From assembly GCF_003606365.2 (NCBI RefSeq), contig NZ_CP031933.2, positions 186,001 to 250,000 on the forward strand: DNA of 64,000 bases, read 5' to 3'. Below the pieces are notes generated by a model. It was given only the letters and a program-made list of their open reading frames with translations, was not told the DNA's origin and did not search any database. The translations under genes were made by a program, and so were the position numbers. This document shows positions 19,285 to 26,924 of the stretch, piece after piece. Each line of letters starts with the position of its first letter. Positions within the stretch are counted from its first letter, which is position 1. This DNA is from Companilactobacillus zhachilii (GTDB lineage Bacteria; Bacillota; Bacilli; Lactobacillales; Lactobacillaceae).

Positions 19285-19854
19285 ATGAAATTTACATCAA
19301 AATCAGTAACTATAGTAGCAGCACTATTAATGGCAACAACAGGAGCAATCACAACATTATCAAGCAATAGTACACAAGTAAATGCCGCCACAGTCGCAAC
19401 AGTTAAAGCTGGCGTTACAGCACAACTTTACAATTCAAACGGTGCTTGGGTTACAAACCGTGCTTTAGCTCCTAATACAAAATGGCGCGTTGGTACAATC
19501 ACTAACATTGCCGGTGAAACAATGTATCAAGTTGCCACAAATGAATATTTGAAAGCATCAGATTCAACTCTTACCGGTCAACCACAACAACCAGCTACAA
19601 CAAGTCTAGTAGCAACTGTTGGTAATAGTGATGCTCCAATGTACTTCACGGCTACAAAAGGTGACCCAGCACACTACACAACATTACCAGCTCATTCAGC
19701 ATGGAGAGTCGGACGTGTTGTTACAAATGGTAAGGATACTTATTACGAAGTTTCAACAGGTGATTTCATTAAGGCCACAGATTCAACTTTAAACATGCCT
19801 GCCAATAATCTTGAAACTTACCAAGGTTTCCAACCATATCTAGGAATGAAATAA
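19285..19854 (+). CDS. Secreted SLAP-domain protein
   Basis: 189 residues. Sec signal peptide ending near VNAATVATV, then two SLAP (bacterial surface-layer) repeats: residues about 40-98 with NRALAPNTKWRVG and MYQVATNEYLKASDSTL, and about 105-175 with HSAWRVGRVVTNGKDTYYEV. Such domains bind the cell-wall polymer non-covalently. No catalytic domain, so it is probably a wall-coat protein. Ribosome site AGGGGAAA. It follows the lipoprotein by 20 bases and may belong to the same transcript. Confidence 0.85.
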   Translation: MKFTSKSVTIVAALLMATTGAITTLSSNSTQVNAATVATVKAGVTAQLYNSNGAWVTNRALAPNTKWRVGTITNIAGETMYQVATNEYLKASDSTLTGQPQQPATTSLVATVGNSDAPMYFTATKGDPAHYTTLPAHSAWRVGRVVTNGKDTYYEVSTGDFIKATDSTLNMPANNLETYQGFQPYLGMK

Positions 19855-19890
19855 TTTTTTAAACAGTTAGGACTAAAAGGGTAAAATACT

Positions 19891-21057
19891 ATGAAAATTA
19901 AATCAAAATCAGTTTCAGTTCTCGCTGCTTTAGCAATGGCTACCACTGGTGTTCTAGCGTTTAACGCGAATAATGCTGATGCTGCCACAGTTGCGACAGT
20001 TCACTCAGGTGTTGTAGCTCGTCTATACGCTTCAAATGGCAATCTAATTACTAATCGTGCTTTGTCACCAAACAGTGCTTGGGCCGTGGGAAAGACTACC
20101 ACGATTAATGGTGAAACAATGTATCAAGTTGCCACGAATGAATATCTTCGGGCTCAAGATTCATCGTTATCTGGTCAAGCACAACAAGCATCAACGCATA
20201 TCGCTGGTAAAGCTTTAACACTATTACCACTATATCGTGATGATACTAATAAAATGGCCAATCGTTCGTTGGCACCTAATTCAGAATGGGCTATTGGAAA
20301 GTATATTGTAAATAAGAATGGTCAACAATTCGTCCAAGTTTCGACACATGAATATGCGGACGCTTCTAATTTAATGTATGATCATCCTATGACTAATCCA
20401 ACTTATATCGCTGACTTTGGAACTAATACAAGTTTCTCTGTTGTTGGTTCAATGAATATGGGTAATGGTTGGGGTACAGATGATACCTCATCTGATACTT
20501 CTACGAATACTTCAACAGACATTAATAACAATGTTTCAAATGACCCAGATATTGATCCTAATTTAAATGCTGATGTAGAAGTTGGTACCGATGGATTGAC
20601 GTATGAACAAATTCATAAGAGATATCCTAAGGTAGATGATGTTCGCGAGGCCGTCATTGAAACTATCAATGAAGAACGTCAGTCAAGGGGATTAGCTCCT
20701 GTTGTAGAAGACTCAGGATTAGATTCAATTGCCGCCAGACGTGCAGAAGAAATTTCAACAAACTTTACACATTATGATGCTGCTGGAAATTCTATATTTG
20801 TTAACTATTTACATAAGGAAATTCCTAATATGTATAGTCAAGGCGAAAACATATTTGGTTCTCCTTGGATGCAACTAACAGATCAATCGGCTAGAGGTTA
20901 TGCAGATCTTGTGTTAGATAATTATCGTGGAGAAGGTATTTCAACAACATGGAATCACTATTCCGCAATAATAAATCCTAAGGCAACTAAAATAGGTGTT
21001 GGAATTTATGAATCGTCAAATGGAAATATTTATACTGCAGAAGATTTTGCTAGGTAG
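19891..21057 (+). CDS. Secreted SLAP-CAP domain protein
   Basis: 388 residues. The signal peptide ends near NNADA-ATVAT, followed by two SLAP repeats (about 30-165; NRALSPNSAWAVG, MYQVATNEYLRAQDSSL, NRSLAPNSEWAIG), a Ser/Thr/Asp-rich spacer (about 195-225) and a C-terminal CAP/SCP domain (about 245-388; VIETINEERQSRGLAPV, ITNF-like THYDAAGN, SQGENIFG, WNHYSAIINP). CAP proteins with wall-binding domains are common in Gram-positive bacteria; the biochemical role is unclear. It is 36 bases after its SLAP neighbour, to which its first repeat is closely related. A terminator follows. Confidence 0.88.
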   Translation: MKIKSKSVSVLAALAMATTGVLAFNANNADAATVATVHSGVVARLYASNGNLITNRALSPNSAWAVGKTTTINGETMYQVATNEYLRAQDSSLSGQAQQASTHIAGKALTLLPLYRDDTNKMANRSLAPNSEWAIGKYIVNKNGQQFVQVSTHEYADASNLMYDHPMTNPTYIADFGTNTSFSVVGSMNMGNGWGTDDTSSDTSTNTSTDINNNVSNDPDIDPNLNADVEVGTDGLTYEQIHKRYPKVDDVREAVIETINEERQSRGLAPVVEDSGLDSIAARRAEEISTNFTHYDAAGNSIFVNYLHKEIPNMYSQGENIFGSPWMQLTDQSARGYADLVLDNYRGEGISTTWNHYSAIINPKATKIGVGIYESSNGNIYTAEDFAR

Positions 21058-21074
21058 TTAATATTTTGAAAAAT

Positions 21075-21106
21075 AAACCCCAACCAATTCAGGTTGAGGT
21101 TTTTTT
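21075..21106. terminator. Bidirectional terminator
   Basis: CCCCAACC and GGTTGAGG arms around AATTCA, followed by a seven-T run; it separates the SLAP-CAP gene from the convergent small gene. Confidence 0.85.
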
Positions 21107-21107
21107 G

Positions 21108-21407
21108 TTAACCATTCAAATCAGCAGTATCTAAGTAAAAATATGGTGATTCAATATGAATGGCTATAATATAAGCATTATTCGATAAAACGTTAAAACA
21201 GTCCCAAACACGTTCACTTGGTTGTGTATTAGCCAAAAATTCTTTGATGTTTTTCAAATATGGTTTAATCTCTGATTCTTTCAAAACCACATGCTGTTTC
21301 AGCTTGAGTTCTCTTAATTGAGCTCCAGTTAAAATGAAACCAGCTTGCATTTCCAAGTCTTCCGTCGTTTCTTCGATGATTTTTGTAAATCTGATATCTA
21401 ATGTCAT
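21108..21407 (-). CDS. Small hypothetical protein
   Basis: 99-residue soluble protein beginning MTLDIRFTK, rich in charged residues, with no motif I recognise. I start at 21407 because GGAGG lies 9 bases before that ATG on the minus strand; an in-frame ATG at 21422 lies upstream of the ribosome site. A hairpin with a T-run on the minus strand (21445-21468) sits in its leader. Confidence 0.65.
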   Translation of the reverse strand: MTLDIRFTKIIEETTEDLEMQAGFILTGAQLRELKLKQHVVLKESEIKPYLKNIKEFLANTQPSERVWDCFNVLSNNAYIIAIHIESPYFYLDTADLNG

Positions 21408-21444
21408 TAGATATACCTCCATTTTTTTACTTGGTACATGGAAC

Positions 21445-21468
21445 TAAAAAAGACGCCTGTGGCGTCTT
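21445..21468 (-). terminator. Hairpin plus T-run in leader of the small minus-strand gene
   Basis: Read on the minus strand: AAGACGCC, a 3-base loop, GGCGTCTT and then a T-run. It lies about 40 bases upstream of the start at 21407. It could be an attenuator, or a terminator for any minus-strand transcript coming from the SDR promoter region. Confidence 0.5.
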
Positions 21469-21527
21469 ATGGTTTTACAAATAATTTTATTATTTAAGGA
21501 AACAAAAAGTGCGAAAAGTTTAAATGT

Positions 21528-21558
21528 TTGACCTAGAGTACCCTCTAAGTGTTAAATT
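21528..21558 (+). promoter_or_regulatory. MerR-type promoter upstream of SDR gene
   Basis: -35 TTGACC (21528-21533) and -10 TAAATT (21553-21558) are separated by 19 bases, the stretched spacing typical of MerR-regulated promoters. The spacer holds an inverted repeat, TAGAG-TACC-CTCTA, as expected for a MerR dimer. No MerR gene is in the window. Confidence 0.65.
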
Positions 21559-21614
21559 ACAATTCGTATTCTTAAATAATAAAAATTTAATTTTAAAAAA
21601 CAGAGGAAATATTA

Positions 21615-22439
21615 ATGACAAAAACATGGATGATAACAGGTACTTCAAGTGGTTTCGGTAAAGAGTTGGCTCAAATTGTTGCCAAGCAAGCAGATACCAA
21701 TTTGGTGGCGACAGCTCGTAAGACAGCAGATTTGGCATACTTAGATGCATTTGATTCATCACGTATAGCCAAGGTGATTATGGACGTTACAAATGAAGAT
21801 GCGGTTAAAGCCGGAGTTGAAGCGGCTAAGAATAAATTTGGTGGCATTGATGTTTTAGTTAATAACGCCGGTTTAGGATACTTTGGAACAATTGAAGAGA
21901 GTAATGAAAAAGATGTTCGTCAGATGTTTGAAGTAAATGTTTTCGGATTGGGTAATGTGACTAAGTCAGTATTGCCAATTATGCGTGCTCAAAAACAAGG
22001 TGTAATTATCAACATTTCATCTGCCTTAGGACTTACTTCGATACCAACTCTAGGCTGGTACAGTGCCACTAAGTTTGCGGTGGAAGGATATTCAAATGCT
22101 TTACGCCAAGAAGCTGCACCTTTGGGTATCCAAGTTATGAATGTTGAACCTAGTGGAGCTAGAACTAAGTGGAATGCCGGCAAGACTGCGCCAGTTGAAA
22201 TTGCCGATTATAGTAAGTTTTCTGACATGGTCAATGGCGCTTCTAATGGAGTCACTCAAGCTCCTGGAAATCCAGAATTGATTGCTGAAACGATTTATAA
22301 GATGGTTACGGAGAATCAAGAGGTACCAGCACACTTGCCTTTGGGGACTTTTGCGACTGAAGGTAGTAAAAGGGAATTAACTAATATTTTGAAAGATGTC
22401 GATAAGTATCATGATCTTTCAATTAGTATTGATAAATAA
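21615..22439 (+). CDS. Short-chain dehydrogenase/reductase
   Basis: 274-residue classical SDR. NAD(P)-binding motif TGTSSGFG (residues 8-15), NNAG (about 81-84), catalytic Ser in NISSALG and YSATK (about 156-160). The C-terminal region is the usual variable substrate-binding part. Ribosome site AGAGGAAA before the ATG. A MerR-type promoter precedes it, suggesting induction by an electrophile, metal or redox signal (inference). Followed by repeat B1, which could terminate its transcript. Substrate unknown. Confidence 0.9.
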   Translation: MTKTWMITGTSSGFGKELAQIVAKQADTNLVATARKTADLAYLDAFDSSRIAKVIMDVTNEDAVKAGVEAAKNKFGGIDVLVNNAGLGYFGTIEESNEKDVRQMFEVNVFGLGNVTKSVLPIMRAQKQGVIINISSALGLTSIPTLGWYSATKFAVEGYSNALRQEAAPLGIQVMNVEPSGARTKWNAGKTAPVEIADYSKFSDMVNGASNGVTQAPGNPELIAETIYKMVTENQEVPAHLPLGTFATEGSKRELTNILKDVDKYHDLSISIDK

Positions 22440-22452
22440 TTGATTATTGAGA

Positions 22453-22610
22453 GAGTGTGACAAAACATGGTCAGCTTTCGAGCATTAAGGCAAAAGAGAC
22501 TAGTAATCCGATTTTGGGTTGCTAGTCTCTTTTGTTTTAAGCGGAAAATGCTATGTTTTATGCTACATGTTTAAGAAAAAAATAGTTATGTCACGCTCCC
22601 ACTTTTTTAT
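22453..22610 (+). repeat. Structured dispersed repeat, family B, copy 1
   Basis: About 158 bp. Outer arms GAGTGTGACA and TGTCACGCTC (near 22588-22598), followed by a T-rich tail. The conserved left block CAGCTTTCGAGCATTAAGG is followed by a central stem AAAAGAGACTAG (22492-22503) pairing with CTAGTCTCTTTT (22522-22533) around a TAATCC...GGGTTG loop, then AAGCGGAAAATGCTATGTTTT. It starts 13 bases after the SDR stop and probably acts as, or contains, a terminator. Confidence 0.8.
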
Positions 22611-22699
22611 TGGCTGTGTTACCAGTTAGGGTATTCTTTTCCATTGATTGATGTGTTGTAATTATATTAGTGATGAAATTTTTCAATCGAGGTACCAAA

Positions 22700-23584
22700 A
22701 TGGAAATCAAAACCGGCTACATGCCATTTCATGAATATAAAACATATTATCGAATCGTTGGGGATTTAAACTCCAATCAAACACCATTACTGCTATTGCA
22801 TGGTGGCCCCGGTTCAATTCACAATTACTTTGAAGTTTTTGATCAATTAGCTGAAAAAACGGGTCGTCCGCTTGTTATGTATGATCAACTGGGATGCGGA
22901 AAATCCAGTGTTCCTGACGACAAGAGTCTTTGGCAAGCTGATACATGGGTGGATGAATTAATCCAATTACGTAAATATCTAGGCTTAAATGAAGTCCATT
23001 TGTTAGGTCAATCTTGGGGTGGAATGTTAGCCATTATTTATATGTGTGACCATGCTCCAAAGGGTGTAAAAAGCTTAATTTTAGCTAGTACCTTGTCCTC
23101 AGCCAAGTTATGGGAACAAGAACAGCACCGGATGATTAAATTCATGTCTGTAGAAGACCAAAGTGCTATTGCTACAGCCGAGAAAACTAATGATTTTACA
23201 ACTCCAATGTATTTGAAGGCTAATGAACACTTTATGTTGCAACATGCTTCTGGACCTATTACTAAAGATTCTCCAGAATTCTTGCGTCGAGAAAAAGTAA
23301 GTGGAGAAGCGTCTTATGTAACTGCTTGGGGTCCCAATGAGTACTGTCCAACTGGAACTTTGCGAAGTTATAATTATACGAATAAATTAAAAAATATTGT
23401 TACTCCAACCCTAGTTACCAGTGGTACAGATGATTTATGCACGCCACTAGTGGCTAAAACAATGTTTGACCAGTTACCTAATAGTGAGTGGAAGTTGTTT
23501 GCTCACAGCCGTCATATGGCCTTTATTGATGAAACATCAGTATATATGAAACATTTAGCACAATGGTTAGCAAGAAATGATTGA
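22700..23584 (+). CDS. pip: Proline iminopeptidase
   Basis: Alpha/beta-hydrolase peptidase (S33) that releases N-terminal proline from peptides, part of the peptide-scavenging set of lactic acid bacteria. 294 residues. Oxyanion motif LLLHGGPGS, MYDQLGCGKS, nucleophile Ser in LLGQSWGGML (about residue 108), Asp in SGTDDLCTP and His in HSRHMAFID near the C-terminus. The ATG at 22700 follows GAGGT; an in-frame ATG at 22670 has no ribosome site. Monocistronic as far as can be seen. Confidence 0.9.
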   Translation: MEIKTGYMPFHEYKTYYRIVGDLNSNQTPLLLLHGGPGSIHNYFEVFDQLAEKTGRPLVMYDQLGCGKSSVPDDKSLWQADTWVDELIQLRKYLGLNEVHLLGQSWGGMLAIIYMCDHAPKGVKSLILASTLSSAKLWEQEQHRMIKFMSVEDQSAIATAEKTNDFTTPMYLKANEHFMLQHASGPITKDSPEFLRREKVSGEASYVTAWGPNEYCPTGTLRSYNYTNKLKNIVTPTLVTSGTDDLCTPLVAKTMFDQLPNSEWKLFAHSRHMAFIDETSVYMKHLAQWLARND

Positions 23585-23668
23585 TAAGCAAAACTTATGA
23601 ATTCTTTGCATAATTGAAATTGGTCCATAACTTAATTTTTTGTAATATATACCTCGAAAGTTAAATCA
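23584..23668 (+). promoter_or_regulatory. LysR-type box and promoter of SDR gene
   Basis: ATAAG-CAAAA-CTTAT (23584-23598), then TTGGTC (23620-23625), 17 bases, TAATAT (23643-23648) and AAGTTAAATCA (23658-23668). All four elements sit at exactly the same offsets as in the promoter of the Zn alcohol dehydrogenase (43058-43142). The box contains T-N11-A and would be centred near -65, as for LysR-type recognition sites. Confidence 0.6.
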
Positions 23669-23694
23669 CATAACCTATGGAGGATATATATATA

Positions 23695-24531
23695 TTGAAT
23701 AATGAAGTAGTAGTATTGTTTGGCGCTGGAGCTATTGGTGAGGCCATTGTACGTCGTGTTTCAGCAGGTCGAAAATTATTATTGGCCGATTATAGTTCTG
23801 AAAAATTAGCTTCAATGAAAAAACATTTAACTGAGGCTGGTTTTGCAGTAGAGACTATTGAAGCTGACTTATCGTCACGGACATCGATTCAAACAGTTGT
23901 AAAAAAGGCGCAAAGTCTAGGTAAAATTATAGGATTGGTGAACGCTGCCGGTGTGTCACCATCTCAAGCTAGTGCCGAACAAGTTTTGAAAGTTGATTTG
24001 TATGGAACTTCGGTTTTACTAGAAGAATTTGGTAAAGTTATGGCTCCAGGTGGTGCAGGAATCGTTATTTCATCACAATCTGGGCACCGTTTGCCAGCTT
24101 TGTCAGTTGAAGAAAATAAAGCTTTAGCAATGACTCCAACTGAAGAATTGTTGGATTTACCAATTTTACAGTCTGATGTTATTACGGATTCCTTAGCTGC
24201 TTATCAATATGCAAAAAGAACCAATGTCTTACGTGTAGCCGCTGAATCAGTAAAATGGCAACTACGTGGAGCTAGAGTCAATGCAATTAGTCCTGGTATT
24301 ATCATGACACCGTTAGCTTTAGATGAATTGAACGGTCCTCGAGGAGCTGGCTATAAAAAGATGTTTGATTCAATGGTAACGAAGCGCCCGGGAACGCCGG
24401 ATGAAGTTGCTAATGTAGCGGAATTATTGATGGATCGTCGTAGTGCGTTTATTACTGGTAGTGATTTCTTAGTTGACGGTGGTATTACGGCTCAATATTG
24501 GTATGGCGATGTTGATGAAGTTAGAAATTAG
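23695..24531 (+). CDS. SDR-family oxidoreductase
   Basis: 278 residues. Nucleotide-binding motif FGAGAIGEAI (residues 8-17), NAAG (about 83-86), SSQSGH and YQYAK catalytic motif (Tyr about 170), then NAISPGIIMTPL and the C-terminal ITGSDFLVDGG typical of SDRs. I start at TTG 23695, 11 bases after GGAGG at 23679-23683; the ATG at 23677 overlaps that ribosome site. The promoter shares its LysR-type architecture with the alcohol dehydrogenase gene. Followed by two terminators. Substrate not predictable. Confidence 0.88.
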   Translation: MNNEVVVLFGAGAIGEAIVRRVSAGRKLLLADYSSEKLASMKKHLTEAGFAVETIEADLSSRTSIQTVVKKAQSLGKIIGLVNAAGVSPSQASAEQVLKVDLYGTSVLLEEFGKVMAPGGAGIVISSQSGHRLPALSVEENKALAMTPTEELLDLPILQSDVITDSLAAYQYAKRTNVLRVAAESVKWQLRGARVNAISPGIIMTPLALDELNGPRGAGYKKMFDSMVTKRPGTPDEVANVAELLMDRRSAFITGSDFLVDGGITAQYWYGDVDEVRN

Positions 24532-24536
24532 GAATT

Positions 24537-24582
24537 AAAAAAAGTGTCCTTGAAGAATTCATTTCTCAAAGACACTTTTTTT
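24537..24582. terminator. Terminator after SDR gene
   Basis: AAAAAAAGTGTC pairs with GACACTTTTTTT; CTTGA in the upper stem pairs with TCAA. Confidence 0.88.
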
Positions 24583-24646
24583 GCGGTTATAAATAATTCT
24601 TTCTTCGTAATTTTGGGTATCAGTCAAATTTTCTTCATTTGAAACG

Positions 24647-24686
24647 AATAATACCCGCAATCCTATGTTTGATTGCGGGTATTATT
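24647..24686. terminator. Second bidirectional terminator
   Basis: A perfect 16-bp stem (AATAATACCCGCAATC with its complement) around an 8-base loop; it faces the minus-strand gene ending at 24735. Confidence 0.88.
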
Positions 24687-24734
24687 TTATCTTGATTTTT
24701 AAAATGAACTATATATTACTCAAAAATATCTTTT

Positions 24735-25019
24735 TTAAACACCAGTATTAATAGTGTCTGCTTTTTCCAACATATGATAAGTTGCTTCAAAAACAGGGCA
24801 AACGTCATTTGGAATTGCATAATCATGAGTTGTCTGACGCAACTTTTCAAAATTTTCATCCAGGTTTTTACTGTCACGAGCATCTAAGCAAAGTTTGATA
24901 TATTGTTGTCGAACATCAAATACTTCGGGATGATTTTGTCCGTGAGCGTTGGTAATTGCTTTGGTATAGAAATCTAATTTATCGTGGCGTTCGTCTAAAT
25001 AGTCTTTAACAGCAGTCAT
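24735..25019 (-). CDS. Small hypothetical protein
   Basis: 94-residue, mostly helical, acidic soluble protein (MTAVKDYLDERHDKLDFYTK; later THDYAIPNDVCPVFEATYHM). It contains several His and two Cys residues but no recognised metal motif. AGAGG precedes the ATG on the minus strand. Ends against a bidirectional terminator. I do not recognise the family. Confidence 0.65.
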   Translation of the reverse strand: MTAVKDYLDERHDKLDFYTKAITNAHGQNHPEVFDVRQQYIKLCLDARDSKNLDENFEKLRQTTHDYAIPNDVCPVFEATYHMLEKADTINTGV

Positions 25020-25202
25020 TTGGAAAACCTCTTTTCATTGAATAACTAGAGTATAGATAGATTTTTGATTAAAGGAATTGATTCAAATCAAGTAAAAAAG
25101 ATGTAATCAAAATTTATTAATCAATTTCATTTTTTGCTCGTATAATAAAACTACTTAAAGAGAATTATTAATTATATGGAAACGTTGGAATGAGGTGATC
25201 GC

Positions 25203-26138
25203 ATAAGAAGTAGAAGAAGAAAAATTAAAAAGTATTTGCGTATTTTATTACTGGTTGTAGTTTTAGTAGCTGGTTTGGGCTATTACTTCAATAATTCTTA
25301 CGCTTCGGGTGGCAACGATAATGCCAAAACTGATCAGGTTATTAAAAGTAAACAAAGGATTATCAAGCATAATTTGACGAGTTATTTAAATAGCGTAACC
25401 AAAGATGGCACAGCCAGTGTTAGTTTCTATAATTTAGGTGCGGTTGATGGTAGTGATGCGGCCGATAATAAGTACGCCAAGGTTTATCAAAAGGGTAGTT
25501 TAGAAGTTGAATCTAATGCTCATACTGCCAAAACTGCTGCCAGTACTTATAAATTGTATTTAGCCGCTTATTTGATGAGTCAAAAGCAAAATGGTAATTT
25601 TAGTTGGACGACTGATAACGAAACTGGTTTTGAGAAGATGATCGTTAACAGTGAAAATGATTATGCTGAGGAACAAATCAATAACTATGGTGCTGATGAA
25701 TTGAATGCTTTTAATGCTAATCAAAATTGGTATACCGGAGTCTTTCAAGCTGGACAAGGGACATTGACTACGAGTTATAGTTTGCAATTGTTGCTTGAGG
25801 ATTTAGCTGAGGGCAAAGGTGCTTTTGAGAATAAGGGTGATCGTGCCAAAATTTTGAATTGGATGGGCAAACAAATTTATCGGACTGGTATCCCTACTGG
25901 TGCTACTGCAGCTGATGCTGGAACAACGGTTCAAGATAAAGTTGGTTTTCTTGATGATACTAACAATGATGCCGGAATTGTTACGTTGCCTAATGGTGAA
26001 AGATATATCTTAGTTATTTTGACAAATGGTCATAAGCAGAGTGGCTTTAGTGGTTTCAAACGCATTGCAGAAATCACTAAGAATGTTCAAAAGATTGTTT
26101 ATGGATCTGATGCAGGAACTAAGATAGTTAATTATTAA
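25203..26138 (+). CDS. Membrane-anchored beta-lactamase-like serine hydrolase
   Basis: Class A beta-lactamase-fold protein, probably an outward-facing cell-wall hydrolase. After a basic N-terminus (RSRRRKIKKY) comes one hydrophobic segment (LLLVVVLVAGLGYYF). The serine motif SxxK is STYK, followed by SxN as SEN in VNSENDY and a KTG-like KVG near the C-terminus. The start is unusual: GAGGTGATCGC is followed by ATA at 25203, and no ATG, GTG or TTG lies in frame until TTG at 25236, which has no good ribosome site and drops the basic residues. I give the ATA start with reservation; from the TTG the protein is 300 residues. Confidence 0.72.
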   Translation: MRSRRRKIKKYLRILLLVVVLVAGLGYYFNNSYASGGNDNAKTDQVIKSKQRIIKHNLTSYLNSVTKDGTASVSFYNLGAVDGSDAADNKYAKVYQKGSLEVESNAHTAKTAASTYKLYLAAYLMSQKQNGNFSWTTDNETGFEKMIVNSENDYAEEQINNYGADELNAFNANQNWYTGVFQAGQGTLTTSYSLQLLLEDLAEGKGAFENKGDRAKILNWMGKQIYRTGIPTGATAADAGTTVQDKVGFLDDTNNDAGIVTLPNGERYILVILTNGHKQSGFSGFKRIAEITKNVQKIVYGSDAGTKIVNY

Positions 26139-26187
26139 TGGACTAAATGCTTTAGTGAAACACAATATTTAGTGAGGATTGATAGTA

Positions 26188-26730
26188 ATGAAACAGGGTA
26201 GAATCGTAATTTTAACAGGTTCTCCAGCAACTGGAAAGAGCACCGCAGCAGATTTATTAGCAAATACTTCTGATTATCCAAAATCAGTTCACATGTTGAC
26301 GGATGATTTCTATCACTACATAAGAAAGGGTGTTATTGCACCGAACTTACCAGAAGCCAATCAACAAAATAAGGTTGTGATTAAATCATTTTTAGAAGCA
26401 ACGAAAGTTTTTGCCGATAATGGTTATGAAGTGATAGTTGATGGGATTGTTGGTCCTTGGTTTTTACAGCCATGGATGGAATTGACAAGAAACTATGAAG
26501 TTCATTACGTTATTTTACGTGCCACTAAAGCAGAGACGATGAGACGAGCTTTAGGCCGTAAAAAATTGGATGAAGCAACTAATGTTTCGCTGGTGGAAAC
26601 AATGTGGAAGCAGTTTAATAATTTAGATCAGTTTGAAAATAATGTGATCGATACAACGTCTTTAAATGTGGAGCAAACTGTTACTAAAATAAGGCAATGC
26701 ATTTTGACAAAGAATAATATTTTGATGTAA
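26188..26730 (+). CDS. P-loop kinase (AAA_33-type)
   Basis: 180 residues. Walker A GSPATGKST (residues 9-17), a following DDFYHYIRKG segment, a VDGIVGPW strand, and an Arg-rich lid (ETMRRALGRKKLD). It resembles small nucleoside/shikimate-type or chloramphenicol phosphotransferase-like kinases; no toxin or antitoxin partner is present. The ATG at 26188 follows GTGAGG; an in-frame TTG at 26179 is too close to the ribosome site. Substrate unknown. Confidence 0.75.
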   Translation: MKQGRIVILTGSPATGKSTAADLLANTSDYPKSVHMLTDDFYHYIRKGVIAPNLPEANQQNKVVIKSFLEATKVFADNGYEVIVDGIVGPWFLQPWMELTRNYEVHYVILRATKAETMRRALGRKKLDEATNVSLVETMWKQFNNLDQFENNVIDTTSLNVEQTVTKIRQCILTKNNILM

Positions 26731-26785
26731 AAGAATAAATATTGAGCTGGATTGTAACTTTTGGTTTGAATGAAACGCTAATTAT

Positions 26786-26833
26786 AAAAAAGAGATGAAT
26801 TCTGAATTTTGGTTCAGAGTTCATCTCTTTTTT
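26786..26833. terminator. Terminator
   Basis: AAAAAAGAGATGAA with TTCTGAA in the upper stem pairs with TTCAGA and TTCATCTCTTTTTT. Confidence 0.88.
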
Positions 26834-26836
26834 GTA

Positions 26837-26866
26837 TTGACTTTAGTGTGATATCCTACATAAAAT
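26837..26866 (+). promoter_or_regulatory. Promoter of NmrA-family gene
   Basis: TTGACT (26837-26842), an 18-base spacer and TAAAAT (26861-26866), about 60 bases before the start at 26925. Confidence 0.5.
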
Positions 26867-26924
26867 GTAACCGCATACTTTTTTGAAAATGACATAAGTT
26901 TAACGAATATGAGGGGTGTTCTTG

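Noticed and set aside
26188..26730. Zeta-type toxin
   Set aside because: It has a Walker A motif but no antitoxin partner and no zeta-specific features that I can see.
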